A DNA stretch of 64,000 nt from Dama dama (lineage: Eukaryota > Chordata > Mammalia > Artiodactyla > Cervidae). Shown here piece after piece: positions 40,567 through 52,900 of this stretch. Below the pieces are notes generated by a model, which did not search any database, was not told the origin of the DNA, and saw nothing but the letters and a program-made list of their open reading frames with translations. The position numbers and the translations under genes were made by a program. The stretch spans positions 2,666,001 through 2,730,000 of the forward strand of contig NW_026870888.1 of NCBI RefSeq assembly GCF_033118175.1, read 5' to 3'. Numbering within the stretch: the stretch's first letter is position 1; every line of letters begins with the position of its first letter.

Positions 40567-42308
40567 AGGCTCTTCATGTTTTTGAACACCGTTTCATGCT
40601 CCTCCTATTTTTCAGACCGATTCATGCTCCTCATATTTTTGACACGTTTTGAAGCTCTTCATATTTTCACACCCTTTCAGGCTCTTCATGTTTTTCAACA
40701 CCGCTTCATGCTCCTACTATTTTTCAGACCGTTTCATGCTCCTCATATTTTTGACACCTTTTGAAGTTCTTCATATTTTTGACAACTTTTCAGGTTCTTC
40801 ATGTTTTTCAACACCACTTCATCCTCCTCCTGTTTTGCAGACCGTTTCATGCTCCTCATATTTTTGACACGTTTTGAAGCTCTTCATATTTTTCAAAACT
40901 GTTCAGGCTCTTGGTGTTTTTGAAAACCCTTTCATGCTCCTCATATTTTTCAGACAGTTTCATGCTTCTCATATTTTTGACACCTTTTGAAGCTCTTCAT
41001 ATTTTTCACACCCTTTCAGGCTCTTCATGTTTTTGAACACCGCTTCATGCTCCTCCTCTTTTTCACACCTTTTGAAGCTCTTCATATTTTTCACAACTTT
41101 TCAGGCTCTTCATGTTTTTGAACAACGCTTCATGGTCCTCCTATTTTCAGACCGTTTCAAGCTCCTCATGTATTTCACACCGTTTGAAGCTCTTCATATT
41201 TTTCACACATTTTCAGGCTCTTCATGTTTTTGAACAGCGTTTCATCCTGCTCCTATTTTTCAGACCGTTTCATACTCCTCATATTTTTGACACCTTTTGA
41301 AACTTTTCATATTTTTCACACCTTTTAGGCTCTTCATGTTCTTCAGCACAGCTTCATGCTCCTCTTATTTTTCAGACCGATTCATGCCCCTCATGTATTT
41401 CACACCATGAAGCTCTTCATATTTTTCACAGCTTTTCAGGCTCTTCATGTTTTTGAACACCGTTTCGTGCTCCTCCTATTTTTCAGACCGATTCATGCTC
41501 CTCATATTTTTGACACGTTTTGAAGCTCTTCATATTTTCACACCCTTTCAGGCTCTTCATATTTTTCAACACCGCTTCATGCTCCTACTATTATTCAGAC
41601 CGTTTCATGCTCCTCATATTTTTGACATCTTTTGTAGTTCTTCATATTTTTGACAACTTTTCAGGTTCTTCATGTTTTTCAACACCACTTCATCCTCCTC
41701 CTTTTTTTCAGACCGTTTCATGCTCCTCATATTTTTGACACGTTTTGAAGCTCTTCATATTTTTCACAACTGTTCAGGCTCTTGGTGTTTTTGAAAACCG
41801 TTTCATGCTCCTCATATTTTTCAGACAGTTTCATGCTTCTCATATTTTTGACACCTTTTGAAGCTCTTCATATTTTTCACACCCTTTCAGGCTCTTCATG
41901 TTTTTGAACACCCCTTCATGCTCCTCCTCTTTTTCACACCTTTTGAAGCTCTTCATATTTTTCACAACTTTTCAGGCTCTTCATGTTTTTGAACAACGCT
42001 TCATGGTCCTCCTATTTTCAGACCGTTTCAAGCTCCTCATGTATTTCACACCGTTTGAAGCTCTTCATATTTTTCACACATTTTCAGGCTCTTCATGTTT
42101 TTGAACAGCGTTTCATCCTGCTCCTATTTTTCAGACCGTTTCATACTCCTCATATTTTTGACACCTTTTGAAACTTTTCATATTTTTCAAACCTTTTAGA
42201 CTCTTCATGTTTTTCAGCACAGCTTCATGCTCCTCTTATTTTTCAGACCGTTTCATGCTCCTCATGTATTTCACACATTTTGAAGCTCTTCAAATTTTTC
42301 ACACCTTT
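40567..42308 (+). repeat. HOR, two copies of 871 bp
   Basis: Copies at about 40,567-41,437 and 41,438-42,308. GGCTCTTGGTGTTTTTG, GAACAACGCTTCATGG and TTCATCCTGCTCC recur 871 bp apart. 871 bp is about 31 subunits. The second copy is also the start of the 2,453-bp block. Confidence 0.9.
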
Positions 42309-45300
42309 TCAGTCTCTTCATGTTTTTGAACACCGCTTCATGATCCTCCTATTTTTCAGGCCGTTTCATGCTCCTCATGTATTTCACTTCTTTTGAAGCT
42401 CTTCATATTTTTCACAACTTTTCAGGCTCTTCATGTTTTTGAACACTGTTTCATGCTCCACCTATTTTTCAGACCGTTTCATTCTCCTCATATTTGTGAT
42501 ATCTTTTGAAGCTTTTCATATTTTTCACACCTTTTAGGCTCTTCATGTTTTTCAGCACCACTTCTTGCTCCTCCTCTTTTTCAGACCGTTTCATGCTCCT
42601 CTTATTTTTGACACCTTTTGAAGCTCTTCATATTTTTTACACCTTTTCAGGCTCTACATGTTTTTCAACTAGGCTTCATGCTCCTCTTATTTTTCAGACC
42701 GTTTCATGCTCCTCATATTTTTCACACCTTTTGAAGCTCTTCATATTTTTCACACCTTTTAAGGCTCTTCATGTTTTTCAACACCACTTCATGCTCCTCC
42801 TATTTTTCAGACCGTTTCATGCTCCTCATGTATTTCACTCCTTTTGAAGCTCTTCATATTTTTCACATATTTTTAGGCTCTTCATGTATTTCCACAACGT
42901 TTCAGCCTCTCCTATTTTTCAGACCGTTTCATGCTCCTCATATTTTTCACACCTTTTGAAGCTCTTCATATATTTCACACCTTTTCAGGCTCTTCATGTA
43001 TTTCAACACCGTTTCATGATTCTCCTATTTTTCAGACCGTTTCATGCTACTAATGTATTTCACACATTTTGAAGCTCTTCATATTTTTCACACCTTTTCA
43101 GGCTCTTCATATTTTTGAACACCGTTTCATGCTCCTCCTATATTTCAGACCATTTCATGCTCCTCATATTTTTGACACCTTTTGAAGCTCTTCATATTTT
43201 TCAAACCTTTGCAGGCTCTTCATATTCTTCAACACCGCTTCATGCTCCTCCTTTTGTTCAGACCGTTTCATGCTCCTCATATTTTTGACACCTTTTGGAG
43301 CTCTTCATATTTTTATCACCTTTTCAGGCTCTTCATGTTTTTCAACACGACTTCATGCTCCTCCTATTTTTCAGACCGCTTCATGCTCATCTCATTTTTG
43401 ACCGCTTTTGAAGCTCTTCATATTTTTCACATCTTTTCAGGCTCTTCATGTTTTTCAACACCGCTTCATGGTCCTCCTATTTTTCAGACCGTTTCATGCT
43501 CCCATATATTTGACACCTTTTGAAGCTCTTCATATTTTTCACAGCTTTTAATGCTTTTCATGTTCTTCAACACTGCTTCATGCTCCTCCTATTTTTCAGA
43601 CAGTTTCATGCTCCTCATGTTTTTCACACCTTTTGAAGCTCTTCATATTTTTCACACCTTTTCGTGCTCTTAATGTTTCTGAACACCGCTACAATCCTCC
43701 TCCTATTCTGCAGACCGTTTCATGCTCCTCATATTTTTCAAACCTTTTGAAGCTCTTCATATTTTTAACACCTTTTCAGGCTCTTCATGTTTCTCAACAC
43801 TGCTTCATGCTCCTCCTAATTTTCAGACCGTTTCATGCTCCTATTGTATTTCACACCTTTTGAAGCTCTTCATATTTTTCACACCTTTTCAGGCTCTTCA
43901 TGTTTTTGAACACCGTTTCATGCTCCTCCTATTTTTCAGACCGATTCATGCTCCTCATATTTTTGACACGTTTTGAAGCTCTTCATATATTTCACACTTT
44001 TTCAGGCTCTTCATGTTTTTCAACACCGCTTCATGCTCCTACTATTTTTCAGACCGTTTCATGCTCCTCATATTTTTGACACCTTTTGAAGTTCTTCATA
44101 TTTTGACAACTTTTCAGGTTCTTCATGTTTTTCAACACCACTTCATCCTCCTCCTGTTTTGCAGACCGTTTCATGCTCCTCATATTTTTGACACGTTTTG
44201 AAGCTCTTCATATTTTTCACAACTGTTCAGGCTCTTGGTGTTTTTGAAAACCGTTTCATGCTCCTCATATTTTTCAGACAGTTTCATGCTTCTCATATTT
44301 TTGACACCTTTTGAAGCTCTTCATATTTTTCACACCCTTTCAGGCTCTTCATGTTTTTGAATACTGCTTCATGCTCCTCCTCTTTTTCACACCTTTTGAA
44401 GCTCTTCATATTTTTCACAACTTTTCAGGCTCTTCATGTTTTTGAACAACGCTTCATGGTCCTCCTATTTTCAGACCGTTTCAAGCTCCTCATGTATTTC
44501 ACACCGTTTGAAGCTCTTCATATTTTTCACACATTTTCAGGCTCTTCATGTTTTTGAACAGCGTTTCATCCTGCTCCTATTTTTCAGACCGTTTCATACT
44601 CCTCATATTTTTGACACCTTTTGAAACTTTTCATATTTTTCACACCTTTTAGGCCCTTCATGTTTTTCAGCACAGCTTCATGCTCCTCTTATTTTTCAGA
44701 CCGTTTCATGCTCCTCATGTATTTCACACATTTTGAAGCTCTTCAAATTTTTCACACCTTTTCAGTCTCTTCATGTTTTTGAACACCGCTTCATGCTCCT
44801 CCTATTTTTCAGGCCGTTTCATGCTCCTCATGTATTTCACTCCTTTTGAAGCTCTTCATATTTTTCACAACTTTTCAGGCTCTTCATGTTTTTGAACACT
44901 GTTTCATGCTCCACCTATTTTTCAGACCGTTTCATTCTCCTCATATTTGTGATATCTTTTGAAGCTTTTCATATTTTTCACACCTTTTAGGCTCTTCATG
45001 TTTTTCAGCACCACTTCTTGCTCCTCCTCTTTTTCAGACCGTTTCATGCTCCTCTTATTTTTGACACCTTTTGAAGCTCTTCATATTTTTTACACCTTTT
45101 CAGGCTCTACATGTTTTTCAACTAGGCTTCATGCTCCTCTTATTTTTCAGACCGTTTCATGCTCCTCATATTTTTCACACCTTTTGAAGCTCTTCATATT
45201 TTTCACACCTTTTAAGGCTCTTCATGTTTTTCAACACCACTTCATGCTCCTCCTATTTTTCAGACCGTTTCATGCTCCTCATGTATTTCACTCCTTTTGA

Positions 45301-47690
45301 AGCTCTTCATATTTTTCACATATTTTTAGGCTCTTCATGTATTTCCACAACGTTTCAGCCTCTCCTATTTTTCAGACCGTTTCATGCTCCTCATATTTTT
45401 CACACCTTTTGAAGCTCTTCATATATTTCACACCTTTTCAGGCTCTTCATGTATTTCAACACCGTTTCATGATTCTCCTATTTTTCAGACCGTTTCATGC
45501 TACTAATGTATTTCACACATTTTGAAGCTCTTCATATTTTTCACACCTTTTCAGGCTCTTCATATTTTTGAACACCGTTTCATGCTCCTCCTATATTTCA
45601 GACCATTTCATGCTCCTCATATTTTTGACACCTTTTGAAGCTCTTCATATTTTTCAAACCTTTGCAGGCTCTTCATATTCTTCAACACCGCTTCATGCTC
45701 CTCCTTTTGTTCAGACCGTTTCATGCTCCTCATATTTTTGACACCTTTTGGAGCTCTTCATATTTTTATCACCTTTTCAGGCTCTTCATGTTTTTCAACA
45801 CGACTTCATGCTCCTCCTATTTTTCAGACCGCTTCATGCTCATCTCATTTTTGACCGCTTTTGAAGCTCTTCATATTTTTCACATCTTTTCAGGCTCTTC
45901 ATGTTTTTCAACACCGCTTCATGGTCCTCCTATTTTTCAGACCGTTTCATGCTCCCATATATTTGACACCTTTTGAAGCTCTTCATATTTTTCACAGCTT
46001 TTAATGCTTTTCATGTTCTTCAACACTGCTTCATGCTCCTCCTATTTTTCAGACAGTTTCATGCTCCTCATGTTTTTCACACCTTTTGAAGCTCTTCATA
46101 TTTTTCACACCTTTTCGTGCTCTTAATGTTTCTGAACACCGCTACAATCCTCCTCCTATTCTGCAGACCGTTTCATGCTCCTCATATTTTTCAAACCTTT
46201 TGAAGCTCTTCATATTTTTAACACCTTTTCAGGCTCTTCATGTTTCTCAACACTGCTTCATGCTCCTCCTAATTTTCAGACCGTTTCATGCTCCTATTGT
46301 ATTTCACACCTTTTGAAGCTCTTCATATTTTTCACACCTTTTCAGGCTCTTCATGTTTTTGAACACCGTTTCATGCTCCTCCTATTTTTCAGACCGATTC
46401 ATGCTCCTCATATTTTTGACACGTTTTGAAGCTCTTCATATATTTCACACTTTTTCAGGCTCTTCATGTTTTTCAACACCGCTTCATGCTCCTACTATTT
46501 TTCAGACCGTTTCATGCTCCTCATATTTTTGACACCTTTTGAAGTTCTTCATATTTTGACAACTTTTCAGGTTCTTCATGTTTTTCAACACCACTTCATC
46601 CTCCTCCTGTTTTGCAGACCGTTTCATGCTCCTCATATTTTTGACACGTTTTGAAGCTCTTCATATTTTTCACAACTGTTCAGGCTCTTGGTGTTTTTGA
46701 AAACCGTTTCATGCTCCTCATATTTTTCAGACAGTTTCATGCTTCTCATATTTTTGACACCTTTTGAAGCTCTTCATATTTTTCACACCCTTTCAGGCTC
46801 TTCATGTTTTTGAATACTGCTTCATGCTCCTCCTCTTTTTCACACCTTTTGAAGCTCTTCATATTTTTCACAACTTTTCAGGCTCTTCATGTTTTTGAAC
46901 AACGCTTCATGGTCCTCCTATTTTCAGACCGTTTCAAGCTCCTCATGTATTTCACACCGTTTGAAGCTCTTCATATTTTTCACACATTTTCAGGCTCTTC
47001 ATGTTTTTGAACAGCGTTTCATCCTGCTCCTATTTTTCAGACCGTTTCATACTCCTCATATTTTTGACACCTTTTGAAACTTTTCATATTTTTCACACCT
47101 TTTAGGCCCTTCATGTTTTTCAGCACAGCTTCATGCTCCTCTTATTTTTCAGACCGTTTCATGCTCCTCATGTATTTCACACATTTTGAAGCTCTTCAAA
47201 TTTTTCACACCTTTTCAGTCTCTTCATGTTTTTGAACACCGCTTCATGCTCCTCCTATTTTTCAGGCCGTTTCATGCTCCTCATGTATTTCACTCCTTTT
47301 GAAGCTCTTCATATTTTTCACAACTTTTCAGGCTCTTCATGTTTTTGAACACTGTTTCATGCTCCACCTATTTTTCAGACCGTTTCATTCTCCTCATAGT
47401 TGTGACATCTTTTGAAGCTTTTCATATTTTTCACACCTTTTAGGCTCTTCATGTTTTTCAGCACCACTTCTTGCTCCTCCTCTTTTTCAGACCGTTTCAT
47501 GCTCCTCTTATTTTTGACACCTTTTGAAGCTCTTCATATTTTTTACACCTTTTCAGGCTCTACATGTTTTTCAACTAGGCTTCATGCTCCTCTTATTTTT
47601 CAGACCGTTTCATGCTCCTCATATTTTTCACACCTTTTGAAGCTCCTCATATTTTTCACACCTTTTAAGGCTCTTCATGTTTTTCAACAC
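41439..47690 (+). repeat. HOR block, about 2.5 copies of 2,453 bp
   Basis: Copy 1 is 41,439-43,891, copy 2 is 43,892-46,344, and copy 3 is partial, 46,345 to about 47,690. Markers at 2,453-bp spacing: GTGATATCTTTTGAAGC (42,486 and 44,939; GTGACATC in copy 3), CAACTAGGCTTCATGC (42,666 onward), GTATTTCCACAACG (42,886 and 45,339) and GTTTCTGAACACCGC (43,674 and 46,127). Copies are near-identical, and copy 2 and copy 3 share private changes (GAATACTGC, AGGCCCTTCATG) absent from copy 1. 2,453 bp is about 87 subunits. Confidence 0.94.
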
Positions 47691-49009
47691 CGCTTCATGC
47701 TCCTCCTATTTTTCAGACCGTTTCATGCTCATCTCATTTTTGACAGATTTTGAAGCTCTTCATATTTTTCTCACCTTTTGAAGCTCTTCATATTTTACAC
47801 ACCTTTTCAGCTCTTCATGATTTTCAACCCCACTTCATGCTCCTCCTATTTTCCGACCGTTTCATGTTCCTCATATTTTTGACAACTTTTGAAGCTCTTC
47901 ATGTTTTTTACACCTTTTCAGTCTCTTCATGTTTTTCAACAGGGCTTCATGCTCCTCTTATTTTTCAGACCGTTTCATGCTACTCATATTTTTGACACCT
48001 TCTGAAGCTCTTCATAATTTTCACACCTTTTCAGGCTCTTCATGTTTTTAAACAACGCTTCATGCTCCTCCTATGTTTCAGACCGTTCCATGCTCTTCAT
48101 GTGTTTCACACCTTTTGAAGCTCTTCATATTTTTCACACCTTTTCAGGCTCCTCATGTTTTTGAACACCGTTTCATGCTCCTACTATTTTTCAGACCGTT
48201 TTATGCTCCTCATATTTTTGAAACCTTTTGAAGCTCTTCATATTTTTCACACCTTTTCAGGCCCTTCATGTTTTTCAACACCGCTTCATGCTCCTCCTAT
48301 TTTTCAGACCGTTTCATGCTCCTCATATTTTGACACCTTTTGAAGCTCTTCATATTTTTCACACCTTTTCAGGCTCTTCATGTTTTTCAACACCACTTCA
48401 TACTCCTCCGTTTTTTCAGACCGTTTCATGCTCCTTATATATTTGACACCTTTTGAAGCTCTTCATATTTTCACAACTTTTCAGGCTCTTCATGTTTTTC
48501 AACACCGCTTCATGATCCTCCAATCTTTCAGACCGTTTCATGCTCCTCATATTTGTGACATCTTTTGAAGCTTTTCATATTTTTCACAACTTTTAGGCTC
48601 TTCATGTTTTTCAGCACCACTTCATGCTCCTCCTATTTCTCAGACCGGTTCATGCTCCTCATATTGTTGACACCTTTAGAAGCTCTTCATATTTTTCACA
48701 TCTTTTCAGGCTCTTCATGTTTTTCAACATCACTTCATGCTCGTCCTATTTTCCAAACCGTTTTATGCTCCTCATATTTTTGACACCTTTTGAATCTCTT
48801 CATATATTTTACACCTTTTCAGGCTCTACATGTTTTTCAACACCACTTCATGCTCCTCCTTCTTTTCAGACCATTTCATGCTCATCTCATATTTGGCACT
48901 TTTTGAAGCTCTTCATATTTTTAACACCTTTTGAAGCTCTTCATATTTTTCACACCTTTTGAGGCTCTTCATGTTTTTCAACACCGCTTCATGCTCCTCC
49001 TTTTTTTCA
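47691..49009 (+). repeat. Irregular satellite
   Basis: Ordinary tetramers with several substituted subunits and no traced long period. A short minus-strand open frame at 48,913-49,095 reads Lys/Glu-rich and is just the purine-rich complement of the satellite. Confidence 0.8.
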
Positions 49010-49945
49010 GACCGATTCATGCCCCTCATGTATTTCACACCATGAAGCTCTTCATATTTTTCACAGCTTTTCAGGCTCTTCATGTTTTTGAACACCGTTT
49101 CATGCTCCTCCTATTTTTCAGACCGATTCATGCTCCTCATATTTTTTACACGTTTTGAAGCTCTTCATATTTTCACACCTTTTCAGGCTCTTCATGTTTT
49201 TCAACACCGCTTCATGCTCCTACTATTTCTCAGACCGTTTCATGCTCCTCATATTTTTGACACCTTTTGAAGTTCTTCATATTTTTGACAACTTTTCAGG
49301 TTCTTCATGTTTTTCAACACCACTTCATCCTCCTCCTGTTTTTCAGAACGTTTCATGCTCCTCATATTTTTGACACGTTTTGAAGCTCTTCATATTTTTC
49401 ACAACTGTTCAGGCTCTTGGTGTTTTTGAAAACCGTTTCATGCTCCTCATATTTTTCAGACAGTTTCATGCTTCTCATATTTTTGACACCTTTTGAAGCT
49501 CTTCATATTTTTCACACCCTTTCAAGCTCTTCATGTATTTGAACACCGCTTCATGCTCCTCCTCTTTTTCACACCTTTTGAAGCTCTTCATATTTTTCAC
49601 AACTTTTCAGGCTCTTCATGTTTTTGAACAACGCTTCATGGTCCTCCTATTTTCAGACCGTTTCAAGCTCCTCATGTATTTCACACCGTTTGAAGCTCTT
49701 CATATTTTTCACACATTTTCAGGCTCTTCATGTTTTTGAACAGCGTTTCATGCTGCTCCTATTTTTCAGACCGTTTCATACTCCTCATATTTTTGACACC
49801 TTTTGAAACTTTTCATATTTTTCACACCTTTTAGGCTCTTCATGTTTTTCAGCACAGCTTCATGCTCCTCTTATTTTTCAGACCGATTCATGCTCCTCAT
49901 GTATTTCACACATTTTGAAGCTCTTCAAATTTTTCACACCTTTTC
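49010..49945 (+). repeat. Dispersed copy of the 41.4-42.3 kb segment
   Basis: Matches 41,375-42,310 with a constant offset of 7,635 through GACCGATTCATGCCCCTC, CACACCATGAAGC, GGCTCTTGGTG and GAACAACGCTTCATGG. It lies outside the tandem 2,453-bp block, so it was moved or left behind by a separate event. Confidence 0.88.
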
Positions 49946-52900
49946 AGTCTCTTCATGTTTTTGAACACCACTTCATGCTCCTCCTATTTTTCAGACCGTT
50001 TCATGCTCCTCATATTTTTGACACCTTTCGTAGCTCTTCATATTTTTCACACGTTTTCAGGTTCTTCATGTTTTTCAAAATCGCTTCATGGTCCTCCTAT
50101 TTTTCAGAAGGTTACATACTTCTCATATTTTTGACACCTTTTGAATCTCTTCATATTTTTCACACCTTTTCAGGCTCTTCATGTTTTTGAACGCCCCTTC
50201 ATGCTCCTCTTCTTTTTCAGACCATTTCATACTACTCATATTTTTGACACCTTTTGAAGCTCTTCATATATTTCACAACTTTTCAGTCTCTTCTTGTTTA
50301 TCAACACCACTTCATGCTCCACCTGTTTTTCTGACCATTTCATGCTCATCTCATTTTTGACACCTGTTGAAGCTCTTCATATTTCTCACACCTTTTGAAG
50401 CTCTTCATTTATTTCATTCCTTTACAGGCTCTTCACGTTTTTCAACACCGCTTCACCTCCTCCTATTTTTTAGACCGTTTCATGCTCCTCATTTATATTA
50501 CACACCTTTTGAAGCTCTTCATATTTTTCACACCTTTTCAGGCTCTTCATGTTTTTGAACAACCTTTCATGCTCCTACTATTTTTCAGACCGTTTCAAGC
50601 TCCTCATAATTTTGACACCATTTGAAGCTCTTCACATATTTCACACCTTTTCAGGCTCTTCATGTTTTTGAACACCGCACGTTGCTCCTCCTATATTTCA
50701 GACCGTTTCATGCTTCTCATATTTTTGACACCTTTTGAAGCTCTTCATATATTTCACATCTTTTCAGACTCTTCAAGTTTTTGAACACCGCTTCATGCTC
50801 CTCCTATTTTTCAGACCTTTTCATATTCCTCCTATTTTTCAGATCATTTCATGTTCCTCATATTTTTGATACCTTTTGAAGCTCTTCGTATTTTTCACAC
50901 CATTTCAGGCTCTTCATTTTTCTCAACACCGCTTCATGCTCCTCCCATTTTTTAGACCTTTTCATGCTCCTCATATTTTTGACTCCTTTTGAACCTCTTC
51001 ATATTTTTCACACTTTTTCTGGCTCTTCATATTTTTCAACACCACTTCATGCTCCTCCTATGTTTAGAACGTATTATGCTCCTCATAATCTTGACACCTT
51101 TTGAAGCTCTTCATATTTTTCACACCTTTTCAGTCTCTTCATGTTTTGAACACCGCTTCATGATCCTCCTATTTTTCAGACCGTTTCATGCTCCGCATAT
51201 ATTTCACACCTTTTGAAGCTCTTCATATTTTTCACACCTTTTCTGGTTCTCATGTTTTTGAACACAACTTCATGCTCCTCCTATTTCTCAGACCATTTCA
51301 GGCACCTCATATTTTTGACAGCTTTTGAATCTCTTCATATTTTTCACATCTTGTCATGATCTTCATGTTTTTCAGCACCGTGTCATGCTCGTCCTATTTT
51401 TCAGACGGTTTCATGCTCCTCATATTTTTCACACCTTTAAATCTCTTCATATTTTTCACACATTTTAAGGCTCTTCATATTTTTCAACACCGTGTCATAC
51501 TCCTGCTATTTTTCAGACGTTTTCATGCTCCTCATAATTTTCACAACTTTAAAGCTCTTCATATTTTTCAAACCTTTTAAGGCTCTTCATGTTTTTGAAC
51601 ACCACTACATGCTCCTCCTATTTTTCAGACCGTTTCATTATCCTCATATTTTTGACACCTTTTTAAGCTCTTCATATTTTTAACACCTTTTCAGGCTCTT
51701 CATGTTTTTGAATACCATTTCATGCTCCTCATATTTTGACAACTATTGAAACTCTTCATATTTTTCAGACCGTTTCATGCTCCTCATATTTTGACACCTT
51801 TTGAAGCTCTTCATATATTTCACAGTTTTTCAGGCTCTTCAGGTTTTTGAACATCGTTTCATGCTCCTCCTATTTTTCAGAACGTTCCATGCTTCTCATA
51901 TTTTTCACACCTTTTGCAGCTCTTCATATTTTTCACACCTTTTCTGGCTCTTCATATTTTTAAACACCACTTAATGCTCCTCCTATGTTTAGAACGTTTA
52001 ATGCTCTTAATAATTTGACACCTTTTGCAGCTCTTCATATTTTTCACACTTTTTCTGGCTCTTCATGTTTTTCAACACCACTTTATGCTCCTCCTATGTT
52101 TAGAACGTTTAATGCTCCTCATAATTTTGACACCTTTTGAAGCTCTTCATATTTTTCACACCTTTTCAGTCTCTTCATGTTTTGAACACCGCTTCATGAT
52201 CCTCCTATTTTTCAGACCGTTTCATGCTCCGCATATATTTCACACCTTTTGAAGCTCTTCATATTTTTCACACCTTTTCAGGCTCTTCATGTTTTTCAAC
52301 ACCGCTTCATGCTCTTCCTATTTTTCAGACCGTTTCTTGCTCCTCATATTTTTGACACCTTTTGAAGCTCTTCATTTATTTCACTCCTTTACAGGCTCTT
52401 CATGTTTTTCAACACCGCTTCATGCTCCTCCTATTTTTTAGACCGTTTCATGTTCCTCATATATTACACACCTTTTGAAGCTCTTCATAATTTTCACATC
52501 TTTCCAGGCTCTTCATGTTTTTGAACACCGTTTCATGCTCCTCCTATTTTTCAGACCGTTTCCTGCTCCTAATATTTTTGACACCTTTTGAAGCTCTTCA
52601 TATTTTTCACACCTTTTCAGTCTCTTCATGTTTTGAACACCGCTTCATGATCCTCCTATTTTTCAGACCGTTTTATTCTCCGCATATATTTCACACCTTT
52701 TGAAGCTCTTCATATTTTTCACACCTTTTCAGGCTCTTCATGTTTTTCAACACCGCTTCATGCTGCTCATATTTTTCAGACCGTTTCATACTCCTCATAT
52801 TTTTGACACGTTTTGACGCTCTTCATATTTTTCACACCTTTTGAGGCTCTTCAGGTTTTTGATCACCGTTTCATGATCCTCCTATTTTTCAGACCGTTTC

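Noticed and set aside
48913..49095. Minus-strand Lys/Glu-rich 60-codon frame
   Set aside because: It is the purine-rich complement of ordinary tetramers, in which TTCA usually gives TGA stops; here a few stops are lost by chance.
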